64,000 nt of DNA from Flavobacterium oncorhynchi (GCF_002217355.1 NZ_MUHA01000030.1:1-64000), one strand, 5' to 3'. Counted from the stretch's first letter, positions 33,952-43,134 are shown. The notes: generated by a model from the letters alone, not told the origin. Numbers and translations are program-made.

Positions 33952-35226
33952 TTAGTAAGCAAAAATTGGTCTTTCGCTCATCATTTCGTTTACTTGTTCA
34001 GCAACTTCTTCGATAACATCTTCATTTGTGTGATCTGTAAGAACTTTATCGATTAAAGCAACGATAGTTTCCATGTCTTTTTCAACTAAACCACGAGTTG
34101 TGATTGCAGCTGTTCCTACACGAATTCCAGAAGTAACAAATGGTGATTTATCATCAAATGGAACCATATTTTTATTTACTGTGATTTCTGCTTTTACTAA
34201 TGCATTTTCAGCTTCTTTACCAGAAATATTTTTGTTTCTTAAGTCAATAAGCATCATATGGTTATCAGTTCCTCCAGAGATAATGTTGTAACCTCTTTTT
34301 ACGAAAGCATCTGCCATTGCGTTTGCATTTTTTTGTAATTGCATTGCATATGTAAAGAATTCATCTTTAAGTGCTTCGCCAAAAGCAACTGCTTTTGCAG
34401 CAATAATATGCATTAAAGGTCCACCTTGATTTCCTGGGAAAACTGCTAAATCTAATAATGAAGACATCATTCTGATTTCTCCTTTTGGAGTTTTTAAACC
34501 TTGTGGGTTTTCAAAATCTTTCCCCATCAAGATCAAACCTCCACGAGGTCCGCGTAATGTTTTGTGAGTTGTTGTTGAAACAATATGACAATGAGGGATT
34601 GGATCATTCATTAAACCTTTTGCAATTAAACCTGCAGGGTGAGAAATATCAGCAAATAAAATTGCTCCTACGCTGTCAGCGATTTGTCTGAAACGAGCAA
34701 AATCCATATCACGAGAATAAGCCGAAGCTCCTGCGATAATTAATTTTGGCTGCTCTTTTGTAGCAATTTCTTGAATTTTATCATAATCTAAACGACCTGT
34801 TTCAGCATCTACACCGTAGAAAACTGGACGGTACAAACGACCAGAAAAGTTAACTGGTGAACCGTGAGTCAAGTGACCACCGTGCGATAAATCAAATCCT
34901 AAGATTGTATCACCAGGATTTAAACAAGCGTGATATACAGATGTATTTGCTTGTGAACCTGAGTGAGGCTGTACGTTTGCATATTCAGCACCAAACAATT
35001 CTTTTGCTCTGTCAATAGCAATTTGTTCAATAACGTCAACTACTTCGCAACCGCCGTAGTATCTTTTGCCAGGATAACCCTCGGCATATTTATTAGTTAA
35101 AACAGACCCAGCTGCTTGCATTACTTCATCACTTACAAAATTTTCTGAAGCGATAAGTTCTAATCCGTGAATTTGTCTATCTTTTTCCTCTAGGATAAGA
35201 CTAAAAATTTGTTCGTCGCGTTGCAT
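33952..35226 (-). CDS. glyA: Serine hydroxymethyltransferase
   Basis: A 424-residue PLP enzyme that interconverts serine and glycine with tetrahydrofolate. Markers: LELIASENFVS near the start, YAEGYPGKRYYGGCE, and the PLP-lysine segment HIVSTTTHKTLRGPRGGLIL. GNQGGPLMHIIAAKAVAF is also typical. I start at ATG 35226; the open frame reaches 35262 but the first 12 residues are not part of the family, and a minus-strand TATTTTTG box at 35252-35259 lies inside that stretch. It is divergent from fahA. Confidence 0.97.
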   Translation of the reverse strand: MQRDEQIFSLILEEKDRQIHGLELIASENFVSDEVMQAAGSVLTNKYAEGYPGKRYYGGCEVVDVIEQIAIDRAKELFGAEYANVQPHSGSQANTSVYHACLNPGDTILGFDLSHGGHLTHGSPVNFSGRLYRPVFYGVDAETGRLDYDKIQEIATKEQPKLIIAGASAYSRDMDFARFRQIADSVGAILFADISHPAGLIAKGLMNDPIPHCHIVSTTTHKTLRGPRGGLILMGKDFENPQGLKTPKGEIRMMSSLLDLAVFPGNQGGPLMHIIAAKAVAFGEALKDEFFTYAMQLQKNANAMADAFVKRGYNIISGGTDNHMMLIDLRNKNISGKEAENALVKAEITVNKNMVPFDDKSPFVTSGIRVGTAAITTRGLVEKDMETIVALIDKVLTDHTNEDVIEEVAEQVNEMMSERPIFAY

Positions 35227-35269
35227 TTTTTCGTTTTTCGTTAATTTCCTGCAAAAATACAAAAAAACG

Positions 35270-35300
35270 TTTGTGATACTGTTAGATTATGATATATTTG
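35270..35300 (+). promoter_or_regulatory. fahA: fahA promoter
   Basis: TTTG (35270-35273), a 19-nt spacer and TATATTTG (35293-35300) make a near-consensus Bacteroidota promoter, giving a leader of about 30 nt before the ATG at 35336. In the opposite direction, TATTTTTG at 35252-35259 may serve glyA. Confidence 0.75.
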
Positions 35301-35335
35301 ACAAGTAATTTTTCAACAAATAATTAACATTCAAC

Positions 35336-36619
35336 ATGCCAATAACCGCTAACGATACCAAAAGAAAATCATGGTTAGAAGTACCAGAAAATAGCGACTT
35401 TCCTATTCAAAACATTCCTTTCGGTGTATTTCTTACTAAAGAAAATGTTGTGACCGTAGGAACAAGAATTGGTGATTACGCTATAGATTTAGGGGCTTTA
35501 CAACAATTGAACTATTTTGCAGGAATTGATTTGACTGACGATATGTTCATGCAAGATACGCTTAATGATTTTATTTCTGATGGAAAAAAAACATGGCGTT
35601 TAGTTCGAAATCGCATTGCCGAGATTTTCGACGAAACCAATCCACAACTTAGAGATTCAACAAAAGACAGAGATATTGTTATTTTTAACATCGATGATGT
35701 AGAAATGCAGCTTCCTGTTTTAATTGGTGATTATACTGACTTTTATTCGAGCAGAGAACACGCTACAAACGTAGGAAAACTGTTCCGCGACCCTGAAAAT
35801 GCGCTTTTTCCAAACTGGCTGCATATCCCAGTAGGTTATCACGGAAGAAGCTCAACAATTGTTCCGTCAGGAATTCCAGTTCACAGACCAATGGGACAAA
35901 CTTTGCCGGCAGGTGAAAAATATCCTGTTTTCGGTCCGTCTCGTTTAGTTGATTTTGAATTGGAAACTGCTTTTATTACAACTGATGTCAATGTAATGGG
36001 AGAAAACATTTCAACGTATGAAGCTGAAGATTATATTTTTGGTATGGTTTTACTAAATGACTGGAGTGCGCGTGATATCCAAAGATGGGAATATGTGCCG
36101 CTTGGGCCATTTTTAGCTAAAAACTTTGCAACTTCAATTTCTCCGTGGATTGTTACTATGGATGCTTTAGAGCCTTTTAGAACAAAAGGACCTAAACAAG
36201 ACCCTACTCCGCTTCCATACTTACAAACAAAAGGAAAAAAAGCTTTTGATATTCATTTAGAAGTTTCAATAAAACCAGAAGAAAAGGAAGAAACTGTGGT
36301 TTCTAAATCTAATTTTAAATATTTGTACTGGTCAATGAGTCAGCAGTTAGCGCACCATACTTCAAACGGATGCCGCGTTAATTCGGGTGATATGATGGGT
36401 TCAGGAACTATTTCAGGACCAACTGATGATAGTTTTGGTTCTATGTTAGAATTGACTTGGGGAGGAAAAAATCCAGTTAAACTAAATGATGGCAGCGAAC
36501 GTAAATTTATTGAAGATAATGACACAGTAATTATTCGCGGTTTCTGCGAGAGCAATGAAGTACGAATTGGATTTGGAGAAGTTTCAAGCCAATTATTACC
36601 TCCATTTATCAGACAATGA
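35336..36619 (+). CDS. fahA: Fumarylacetoacetase
   Basis: A 427-residue enzyme that splits fumarylacetoacetate in the last step of tyrosine/homogentisate breakdown. It has an N-terminal SH3-like part (SWLEVPENSDFPIQNIPFGVF) and the catalytic domain with DFYSSREHATNVGKLFR, GYHGRSSTIV, DFELETAFI and LLNDWSARDIQRWEYVPLGPF. The metal/catalytic residues D, H and E of these motifs are present. The C-terminus has GTISGPTDDSFGSMLELTW. Its own promoter faces glyA's. A clear terminator follows. Confidence 0.96.
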   Translation: MPITANDTKRKSWLEVPENSDFPIQNIPFGVFLTKENVVTVGTRIGDYAIDLGALQQLNYFAGIDLTDDMFMQDTLNDFISDGKKTWRLVRNRIAEIFDETNPQLRDSTKDRDIVIFNIDDVEMQLPVLIGDYTDFYSSREHATNVGKLFRDPENALFPNWLHIPVGYHGRSSTIVPSGIPVHRPMGQTLPAGEKYPVFGPSRLVDFELETAFITTDVNVMGENISTYEAEDYIFGMVLLNDWSARDIQRWEYVPLGPFLAKNFATSISPWIVTMDALEPFRTKGPKQDPTPLPYLQTKGKKAFDIHLEVSIKPEEKEETVVSKSNFKYLYWSMSQQLAHHTSNGCRVNSGDMMGSGTISGPTDDSFGSMLELTWGGKNPVKLNDGSERKFIEDNDTVIIRGFCESNEVRIGFGEVSSQLLPPFIRQ

Positions 36620-36652
36620 AGAGCAGATCAATCTGAAGAGATATAGAAATAG

Positions 36653-36680
36653 AAAAACCTTGGTGAGAGCCAAGGTTTTT
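36653..36680 (+). terminator. fahA: Hairpin terminator after fahA
   Basis: An 11-bp stem AAAAACCTTGG (36653-36663) with its complement (36670-36680) running into T-rich DNA, 33 bases after the fahA stop. Confidence 0.85.
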
Positions 36681-36734
36681 TTATGTTTATTTATTTACAT
36701 TTCAATCTCGCAAGAAGTGATGCTTTTTCTCATT

Positions 36735-36840
36735 TTTGTCATTTCGACGCAAGGAGAAATCTTCGCAAGTGACTCCGTAACAATAAGACAATCTTTGTGG
36801 AGCTTCTCGTGGAGATTTCTCCTTGCGTCGAAATGACAAA
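36735..36840. repeat. 106-bp element with 27-bp perfect terminal inverted repeats
   Basis: Arms at 36735-36761 and 36814-36840 are perfect complements over 27 bases (outer end TTTGTCATTTCGACGCAAGG, continuing GAGAAATC). The 52-nt middle is only partly self-complementary. It lies between convergent fahA and the agmatine deiminase gene. There is no obvious target-site duplication and no coding capacity. An open frame here (36555-36836) is caused by the repeat and is not a gene. Confidence 0.9.
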
Positions 36841-36864
36841 TAGTATGTATTTGCTGCTATTTAA

Positions 36865-37905
36865 TTAAGCAGGAATTTGCTGGCTTAAGCAATGTAAAGT
36901 TCCAAATCCCCAAATAAAATCAATACAGCTTATTCCGATTACTTCTCTATCAGGGAAACACTCAGCTAAAATATTTAAAGCCACGCGATCGTTGCTATCG
37001 TTAAATGTTGGTACTAAAACGCAATTATTTAAGATTAAGAAATTAGCATAACTTGCAGGTAATCTTAAATCTTCGAAATCTACACGTTTTGGCATTGGAA
37101 GCGCTACAATAACCGGCGATTTTCCGTTTTCTAATTTTGCATTTTGCAAACGTTTCAAATTATCCTGTAAAGGTTTGTAATTTGAATCGTTTTTATCTGT
37201 TTCTACAATAGTTACAATTGTATCTTCATTTACAAATCGGCATAAATCATCGATATGACCGTGAGTATCATCACCTTCGATTCCATCACCCAGCCAAATT
37301 ACATTCGTAACACCTAAATATTCTTTAAAAACAGCTTCGTAATCTTCTTTTGTAAAACCTTGATTTCTTACCTGAATCGTAGGATGCATCAAGCATTCCT
37401 CAGAAGTAAGTAAAGTACCTTTTCCGTTTACATCTATTGCTCCGCCTTCTACGATTACTGGTTTACCTTTGTACATAACCTGAGTTAAAGGCACATCAAT
37501 AAAATCAGCTACTTTACCAGGAACGAACTTATCTAATTGATAGTTTTTGTATTTCGCCCAGCCATTAAAATTAAAATTTAACGCTTCTCGTTTTGAACCA
37601 TTTTTTACAATAATCGGTCCAGAATCACGCATCCAGCTTCTGTTGGTTTTATGAATGATAAAAGAAACATTTTTAATGTTTACACGAGCTCTTTCAAGCA
37701 TATCAGCCACTTTTTCTTTTAATTTCTCGTCGGCAACAACCAAAAAAACAGTTTCAAATGTTGCCACTTTTTTTATAAATTCTACAAAAGCCCATTGAAC
37801 AGCTTCATATTTTCCTGGCCAGTCATTACCATTATGAGGAAAACATAATACAATTCCTTGTTGTTTTTCCCATTCTGCTGGAAATCTTCTATTATTTGTT
37901 GACAT
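36865..37905 (-). CDS. aguA: Agmatine deiminase
   Basis: A 346-residue guanidine-modifying enzyme of the peptidyl-arginine deiminase fold; it turns agmatine into N-carbamoylputrescine and ammonia. Key features: NRSWMRDSGPIIV (substrate Asp), ALNFNFNGWAKY, VIVEGGAIDVNGKGTLLTS and EGDDTHGHIDDLCRFV with the catalytic Asp/His. The nucleophile Cys is in GTLHCLSQQ near the end. The next pathway enzyme (41333-42223) lies on the same strand beyond two plus-strand genes. Confidence 0.93.
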   Translation of the reverse strand: MSTNNRRFPAEWEKQQGIVLCFPHNGNDWPGKYEAVQWAFVEFIKKVATFETVFLVVADEKLKEKVADMLERARVNIKNVSFIIHKTNRSWMRDSGPIIVKNGSKREALNFNFNGWAKYKNYQLDKFVPGKVADFIDVPLTQVMYKGKPVIVEGGAIDVNGKGTLLTSEECLMHPTIQVRNQGFTKEDYEAVFKEYLGVTNVIWLGDGIEGDDTHGHIDDLCRFVNEDTIVTIVETDKNDSNYKPLQDNLKRLQNAKLENGKSPVIVALPMPKRVDFEDLRLPASYANFLILNNCVLVPTFNDSNDRVALNILAECFPDREVIGISCIDFIWGFGTLHCLSQQIPA

Positions 37906-38091
37906 AAAAAGGTTCTATTTTGAAAGAGTACAAAGATAAACATTCGTTAGGATTTTAAAACATTTGAATAGAAATGATCTGATATTTAATACTTATTGCC
38001 TTCTAAAAATTAAGTTAAAGATTAAATAATGAAGGCTTAATATACTGCCGAGATCAGCTAATTACATTTGGCGAAACTAAAAAACTAACAA

Positions 38092-39612
38092 ATGAAAAAA
38101 TTAAGTATCACATTATTAGCAGTATTAGCTCTTATGACAAGCTGTAATAACGATGAAAACTCAAAAAATGAAGAAAACGAAGTTGTTGCAAATGAAAACC
38201 CAGCAACTTTTAAAGAAATCGGCTCAATTACAATTGGCGGAGAAGCTGCTGCCGAAATTTCTGCGTACTGCGAAAAAACAAAAAAACTTTTTACAGTAAA
38301 TAACAGCGGAACAAACCAAATTGATGTAATTGATTTGTCTGATCCAACTAAACCTGCGAAAATTGGAAAGATTGATTTAACTCCTTATGAAGGCGCGTCA
38401 AACAGCGTTTCTGTTTTTAATGGTAAACTTGCTGTTGCTTTAGAATCAACAACTAATAAACAAGGAAACGGAAAAGTTGTAATTTTTAACACAAGTGATT
38501 ATAGCTTAATAAAACAAGTTACTGTTGGAGCTTTACCAGATATGATCACATTTTCTCCTGATGGAAAGTTTATTATGACGGCAAATGAAGGTGAACCAAA
38601 TACAGATTATTCTCAAGATCCTAACGGAACAATCTCTATTATTGATACTAATACGTATACTGTTACAACCCTTGATTTCAGCTCATTCAGCGGTCAAGCT
38701 GCATCATTAGCTAAAGATGGATTTAGAATTTCTAAGTTTGCTAAGAGTTTTGCTCAGGACATTGAACCAGAATATATTACTATTTCTGATGATTCTAAAA
38801 CGGCATGGGTAACTCTTCAAGAAAATAATGGTGTTGCAAAAGTAGATTTGACTTCAAAAACGATTACTGCGATCTATCCGTTAGGTTTAAAGGATTTTAA
38901 CACTGCTGAAAATGCGATTGATGTAAGCGATAAAGATGATAAAATTGCTTTTAATCCGTGGAAAGTTAAAGGAATGTATATGCCAGATGCAATTAGTCAT
39001 TTTTCAGCAAATAATGTTCCTTATTTTGTTACAGCGAATGAAGGAGATGCGAGAGAATATACGGCTTACTCAGATATTAAACGAATGAAAGATATGAAAC
39101 TGGATGCTGCTGTTTTCCCAGATGCTGCAACTTTAAAATTAGAAACAAATTTAGGAAGACTTAATCTTGTTGCTGATATGGGTGATACTGATGGAGACGG
39201 CGATTTAGACCAAATGGTAAGTTTTGGCGCTCGCTCTTTCTCTATTTGGAATGGAAATACTGGAAAAATTGTTTACGACAGCAAAAATGATGTTGATAAA
39301 AAAACAAATGAATTTGGAACTTATGATGATAAACGAAGCGATGACAAAGGATCTGAGCCTGAAGCTGTAGTTGTGGCTAAAATGGGAAATCAGAACATTT
39401 TGTTCGTTGGACTTGAAAGATCAGATGCTTTTATGACTTATGATGTAACAAATCCCGCTTCACCGCAATATTTGCAAACGGTAAAAACTGGAGATGCTCC
39501 AGAAGGACTTTTATTTATACCAGCTTCAAAAAGTCCTAATAAAAGAAGTTTAGTAGTCGTAAGCAGCGAAGGCGATGGAACCCTAAAGATCTATCAGCCA
39601 GATCTTAAGTAG
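38092..39612 (+). CDS. Choice-of-anchor I family lipoprotein
   Basis: A 506-residue lipoprotein (lipobox ALMTSC, followed by acidic NNDENSKNEENE, the kind of stretch that marks surface-exposed lipoproteins in Flavobacteria). The mature protein is a seven-bladed-propeller-like LVIVD/YncE-type repeat domain: TVNNSGTNQIDVIDLSDP, VTVGALPDMITFSPDGKFIMTANEGEPN, YFVTANEGDAREY, DGDGDLDQM. Similar proteins are annotated as choice-of-anchor I and some carry phosphatase- or alkaline-phosphatase-like neighbours. The activity is unknown. It is monocistronic with a strong terminator. Confidence 0.88.
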   Translation: MKKLSITLLAVLALMTSCNNDENSKNEENEVVANENPATFKEIGSITIGGEAAAEISAYCEKTKKLFTVNNSGTNQIDVIDLSDPTKPAKIGKIDLTPYEGASNSVSVFNGKLAVALESTTNKQGNGKVVIFNTSDYSLIKQVTVGALPDMITFSPDGKFIMTANEGEPNTDYSQDPNGTISIIDTNTYTVTTLDFSSFSGQAASLAKDGFRISKFAKSFAQDIEPEYITISDDSKTAWVTLQENNGVAKVDLTSKTITAIYPLGLKDFNTAENAIDVSDKDDKIAFNPWKVKGMYMPDAISHFSANNVPYFVTANEGDAREYTAYSDIKRMKDMKLDAAVFPDAATLKLETNLGRLNLVADMGDTDGDGDLDQMVSFGARSFSIWNGNTGKIVYDSKNDVDKKTNEFGTYDDKRSDDKGSEPEAVVVAKMGNQNILFVGLERSDAFMTYDVTNPASPQYLQTVKTGDAPEGLLFIPASKSPNKRSLVVVSSEGDGTLKIYQPDLK

Positions 39613-39634
39613 TCAATTTTAACAAAATTATTGA

Positions 39635-39667
39635 GAGGGTAAAATATTAATTTTACCCTCTTTTTTT
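39635..39667 (+). terminator. Hairpin terminator after the anchor-I lipoprotein gene
   Basis: An 11-bp stem GAGGGTAAAAT (39635-39645) with its complement (39650-39660) followed directly by seven T (39661-39667). Confidence 0.9.
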
Positions 39668-39813
39668 ATCAAAAATTGAGTTTTTATTAACTAATTTACA
39701 TAATTAAATGCCAAAATATGGGAATTATGTAAGACCCAATAGAACACAATCTAAAACATGAAGCATAATTTTGTCAGGAGTTTAATAATAAAAACAACTA
39801 AATTTTTGATATC

Positions 39814-41076
39814 ATGAAAAAGAAATTAGCTTCCTTATCACTTTTATTCTTAGCATTTGCTGCAAGTGCACAAAATATGGCTACGACCTCTGCACAGTCG
39901 ACAGTTGATCAACCTGCTTATAACAAATGGTCCATCGAACTTAATGGCGGTGTTAACAAACCAACGCGAACAATGACTCCTGGTTATTCTACATCAACTT
40001 TAAATCCGTTTCATGCTGATTTAGGCGTTAGATATATGTTTAATCCAAAATTTGGTGTTAAACTGGATGTTGGATACGATCAGTTTACAGAACGTGACAA
40101 TACTCCAAATTTTGAAAGCAGATATGTTAGAACAAGTTTACAAGGTGTTGTAAATATTGGACGAGCTTTAAATTTTGAAACGTGGACAAATACTATCGGA
40201 ATATTAGCTCATGGTGGATTTGGTGTTTCGCAAATATGTACTGAAACTGGTTTTGGCGGTCAGGATTATATGGCGCACGGAATTGTTGGTTTAACGGGAC
40301 AAATTAAAGTAAGCAACAGAGTGGCTTTGACTGGTGATCTTACAGGAATTGTAAACGGAAGACAAAACTGGAACTTTGACGGAATGGGTAATACTACAAC
40401 AGGTTCATTTGATGGTGTTTTACTAAATGCCTCTGTAGGTTTGACATTTTATTTAGGTAAAAATGAAAAACATGCTGACTGGGTAAGCGAAGAAGATCGA
40501 TACGGAAAATTAGAAAAAAGAGTAGACTTGATAGAGAGCGGTCTTTTGGACACGGACAAAGATGGTGTTGCCGATTTGTATGATTTAGAACCAAATTCTA
40601 TTGCAGGTGTTGCTGTTAACACAAAAGGACAATCAATTGATACAAATCAAAATGGAGTACCTGATGAAATGGAAAGTTATTTAGACAAAACTTACGAAAA
40701 GAAAGGCAACGGAACTGCAACAAATAATACTGTTGAAGAATTAATTAACGGTGGTTATGTAAATGTTTACTTTGACTTCAATTCGTCTAAACCTACAAAC
40801 GCTTCATTATCTGGTGTTGATTTCTTAGTGAAATACCTAAAAAACAATCCAGGAAAATCTGCAGATATTATTGGATACGCTGATGAAATTGGGAACACAA
40901 GTTACAATCAATCATTGTCTCAAAAAAGAGCTGAAGCTGTCAAAAAAGTTGTTGTTAATGCAGGTATTGATGCTTCTAGGCTAAATGTAATTGGTAATGG
41001 TGAAGACACTTCTGTAAATAAAAAATCAAAAGAAGCGCGTCAAATCGTGAGAAGAGTTACTTTCCAAGTGAAGTAA
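39814..41076 (+). CDS. OmpA-family outer-membrane protein
   Basis: A 420-residue exported protein. The signal peptide ends near AASAQ (about residue 19). A beta-barrel domain of about 200 residues follows (FHADLGVRYMFNPKFGVKLDVGYDQF and further strands to VGLTFYLG). Then come one or two calcium-binding thrombospondin-type-3 repeats (DTDKDGVADLYDLEPNS; DTNQNGVPDEM), and a C-terminal OmpA peptidoglycan-binding domain (NVYFDFNSSKPTNASLSGVDFL, NQSLSQKRAEAVKKVV, ARQIVRRVTFQ). It tethers the outer membrane to the wall. TAATTTTG at 39766-39773 is a candidate -7 box. Confidence 0.93.
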   Translation: MKKKLASLSLLFLAFAASAQNMATTSAQSTVDQPAYNKWSIELNGGVNKPTRTMTPGYSTSTLNPFHADLGVRYMFNPKFGVKLDVGYDQFTERDNTPNFESRYVRTSLQGVVNIGRALNFETWTNTIGILAHGGFGVSQICTETGFGGQDYMAHGIVGLTGQIKVSNRVALTGDLTGIVNGRQNWNFDGMGNTTTGSFDGVLLNASVGLTFYLGKNEKHADWVSEEDRYGKLEKRVDLIESGLLDTDKDGVADLYDLEPNSIAGVAVNTKGQSIDTNQNGVPDEMESYLDKTYEKKGNGTATNNTVEELINGGYVNVYFDFNSSKPTNASLSGVDFLVKYLKNNPGKSADIIGYADEIGNTSYNQSLSQKRAEAVKKVVVNAGIDASRLNVIGNGEDTSVNKKSKEARQIVRRVTFQVK

Positions 41077-41100
41077 TACATATAAAGCTAAAAACAAGAA

Positions 41101-41132
41101 AAGGAGCTGTTTCATTTTTGAAACAGCTCCTT
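41101..41132 (+). terminator. Hairpin terminator after the OmpA gene
   Basis: A 13-bp stem (41101-41113 with 41120-41132; AAGGAGCTGTTTC and its complement) followed by TT and AT-rich DNA, 24 bases after the stop. Confidence 0.85.
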
Positions 41133-41213
41133 TTATGTTATAAATAGATAAATTAAAAAAAAAGATTTTATTGTTTATCTAAAGCTACATTTATTAGGTT
41201 TAAAAAAGATGTC

Positions 41214-41229
41214 GCTCTGCTGGAGCTTT
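41214..41229. repeat. Short dispersed hairpin core
   Basis: GCTCTGCTGGAGCTTT, nearly the complement of AAAGCTCCAGCGGAGC at 15955-15970. Each can form a five-base-pair hairpin. It sits in the 256-bp gap between the OmpA and aguB genes, which otherwise contains only terminators. Confidence 0.4.
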
Positions 41230-41280
41230 ATACTGTAACCATTCATTCTTTGCTATTAATATTTCGCTTCTTAGAAGCAA

Positions 41281-41310
41281 AAAGGGCAAAATAATATTAC
41301 TTTGCCCTTT
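41281..41310 (-). terminator. aguB: Hairpin terminator after aguB
   Basis: A 10-bp stem AAAGGGCAAA (41281-41290) with its complement (41301-41310) with T-rich DNA on both sides, 22 bases after the minus-strand aguB stop. Confidence 0.8.
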
Positions 41311-41332
41311 TTTATATTTATGATAAATCTAA

Positions 41333-42223
41333 TTATCTATCTATTGCTCTTTTTGTAATATCTCCGAAAGCATCAATTCTTCTATCTCTAAAGAATGGCC
41401 AGTTTTGACGAACATTTTCTTGTAAATCTAGATCAACTTCTGCAATTAGAATTTCTTCTTGATCGTGAGAAGCTTGTGCTAAAATTTCACCTTGCGGACC
41501 AGCAATGAATGATGCTCCCCAAAATTGAATTCCTTCCGTTCCTTCAATGTACTTTTCAAGACCAATTCTATTTGCTGCTGCAACAAAAACACCATTTGCT
41601 ACTGCGTGACCTTTCATTACATTCATCCAAGCACCATATTGGTTTTCACCATATTGCTCTTTTTCTTTTGGATGCCACCCAATCGCCGTTGGATAAAATA
41701 GAACCTCTGCTCCTTTTAAAGCTGTAATACGCGCTGCTTCTGGGTACCATTGATCCCAACAGATTAAAGTTCCTACAGTTCCTTTTTTAGTTTCTATTGC
41801 TTGAAAACCTAAGTCTCCAGGTGTAAAGTAGAATTTCTCATAAAAATGCGGATCGTCTGGAATGTGCATTTTACGATATAAACCAGCTTCTGTGCCGTCA
41901 GTATCAATAATATAAGCGCTATTATGGTAAATACCTGCCATTCTCTTTTCGAAGAAAGGAACAATAATTACTACTCCTAATTCTTTTGCCAATTCGCTGA
42001 AAGCAATAAACGAAGTGCTGTAAAGTGGTTCTGCTAGTGCAAAATTATCTACATCTTCGCTTTGGCAGAAATAATGACTGCTATATAATTCTGGAAGTAA
42101 AATAACTTCTGCTCCTTTTCCGGCAGCATCTCTTACCCAGCTGATACATTTTTTAAGATTATTTTCGGCTACGTCATTCAAGTTTAATTGAATAACCGCT
42201 ATTTTATACTTTCTTTTCGGCAT
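41333..42223 (-). CDS. aguB: N-carbamoylputrescine amidase
   Basis: A 296-residue carbon-nitrogen hydrolase of the nitrilase superfamily; it hydrolyses N-carbamoylputrescine to putrescine, CO2 and ammonia. The catalytic triad is visible: Glu in EVILLPELYSSHYF, Lys in GLYRKMHIPDDPHFYEKFYF and Cys in VGTLICWDQWYPEAARITAL. I start at ATG 42223 (MPKRKYKIAVIQ); the upstream Met (42244) falls inside a minus-strand TATTTTTG -7 box (42242-42249). It acts right after agmatine deiminase (36865-37905) and is read on the same strand, but two plus-strand genes lie between them. Confidence 0.92.
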   Translation of the reverse strand: MPKRKYKIAVIQLNLNDVAENNLKKCISWVRDAAGKGAEVILLPELYSSHYFCQSEDVDNFALAEPLYSTSFIAFSELAKELGVVIIVPFFEKRMAGIYHNSAYIIDTDGTEAGLYRKMHIPDDPHFYEKFYFTPGDLGFQAIETKKGTVGTLICWDQWYPEAARITALKGAEVLFYPTAIGWHPKEKEQYGENQYGAWMNVMKGHAVANGVFVAAANRIGLEKYIEGTEGIQFWGASFIAGPQGEILAQASHDQEEILIAEVDLDLQENVRQNWPFFRDRRIDAFGDITKRAIDR

Positions 42224-42437
42224 GACATAAAATTTAGAGTGCAAAAATAGTAAATTTTAGAGGAATGGCAAACTAAGCGTAATTAGCATTCCCAGAAAAC
42301 TACAATAAAACATTTAAACAAAAATGGGTTTTAGAAAGTTTATTTTAAACGAAAACCATTTTACAATTCTCTATTTATATTTTGAATAAAACAGATATTT
42401 GCAAAATGGTCTTCCAACCTATTTTTCTTATAAGAAA

Positions 42438-42848
42438 CTACTCAATAACTACTTTCTTAGTCAAGAATTCAGTTTCAGATTTTTTGAATTTAATTTCAAA
42501 AGTTCCTTTTTCAGCTGATTTAAATTTATAAACCGTTTTCTTAGGATCTGGAACTTGTTGTGTACAAAGTCCTGATGGGTATTTTACATCTATCTGCAGA
42601 CCTTTTACTTCACCAATTTTTGTCTCAGAAATTTTTACAAATTCACCGCAAGCATTATCCACAAGATAAGTTACATCATAACTTAGTTCGTCATTTACTT
42701 TTCCTTTTTCTGGACCGTTAATTTCTGTTGCAAATACCGCTTTTATGTTTTCTGGTGCTGTTGCTTTATCATCATCGTTACTGCATGAAACAAATGCTGT
42801 TGTTAAAAATAATACTACTAATGCTGATGTTAATCTAATACTTTTCAT
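42438..42848 (-). CDS. Small lipoprotein, hypothetical
   Basis: A 136-residue lipoprotein with lipobox TTAFVSC followed by SNDDDKAT, an acidic stretch like the lipoprotein export signals of Bacteroidota, so it is probably at the cell surface. The mature part of about 115 residues is predicted beta-rich (VNDELSYDVTYLVDNACGEFVKI, KGTFEIKFKKSETEFLTKKVVIE) with two Cys (NACGEF, GLCTQQ) that could form a disulfide. No family is recognised. The gap downstream of it holds no gene. Confidence 0.75.
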   Translation of the reverse strand: MKSIRLTSALVVLFLTTAFVSCSNDDDKATAPENIKAVFATEINGPEKGKVNDELSYDVTYLVDNACGEFVKISETKIGEVKGLQIDVKYPSGLCTQQVPDPKKTVYKFKSAEKGTFEIKFKKSETEFLTKKVVIE

Positions 42849-43024
42849 ATAAAATAATAATTAATTGTTAATTACTATGAAGATGTATCAAAATTGAGAT
42901 GGTTGCTTTTAAAGAATGTTAAAAAAAACAGCAAGCAAATAAATAACTAATAATCAACGACTTATTTTTAATAATAATTTTAAAAAATAACCATATTTTC
43001 TATTAAAAACCAAAATATCTCGAA

Positions 43025-43092
43025 TAGCCCCGGTAGAAACGGCATCCTTTTTCTTGCTTCTTTAGCAAGAAAAAGATAAAGTGGATAACGGG
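43025..43092. ncRNA. Dispersed structured element, copy 1
   Basis: It begins TAGCCCCGGTAG and ends TGGATAACGGG. In the middle a 12-bp stem (43047-43058 with 43064-43075; CTTTTTCTTGCT and its complement) with a 5-nt loop. The outer parts CCCG and CGGG can pair. A second copy at 51423-51490 keeps the flanks and the hairpin position but changes the stem sequence. It may be a structured RNA or a mobile repeat; orientation is uncertain. Confidence 0.65.
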
Positions 43093-43134
43093 ACAAATGG
43101 TCTTAAAAAAAAGCTTAGAACTGCTCCAAAAAAA

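Noticed and set aside
36555..36836. Open frame of 93 codons over the fahA end and the inverted-repeat element
   Set aside because: Its second half is the inverted repeat and its first half overlaps fahA; no domain is visible.
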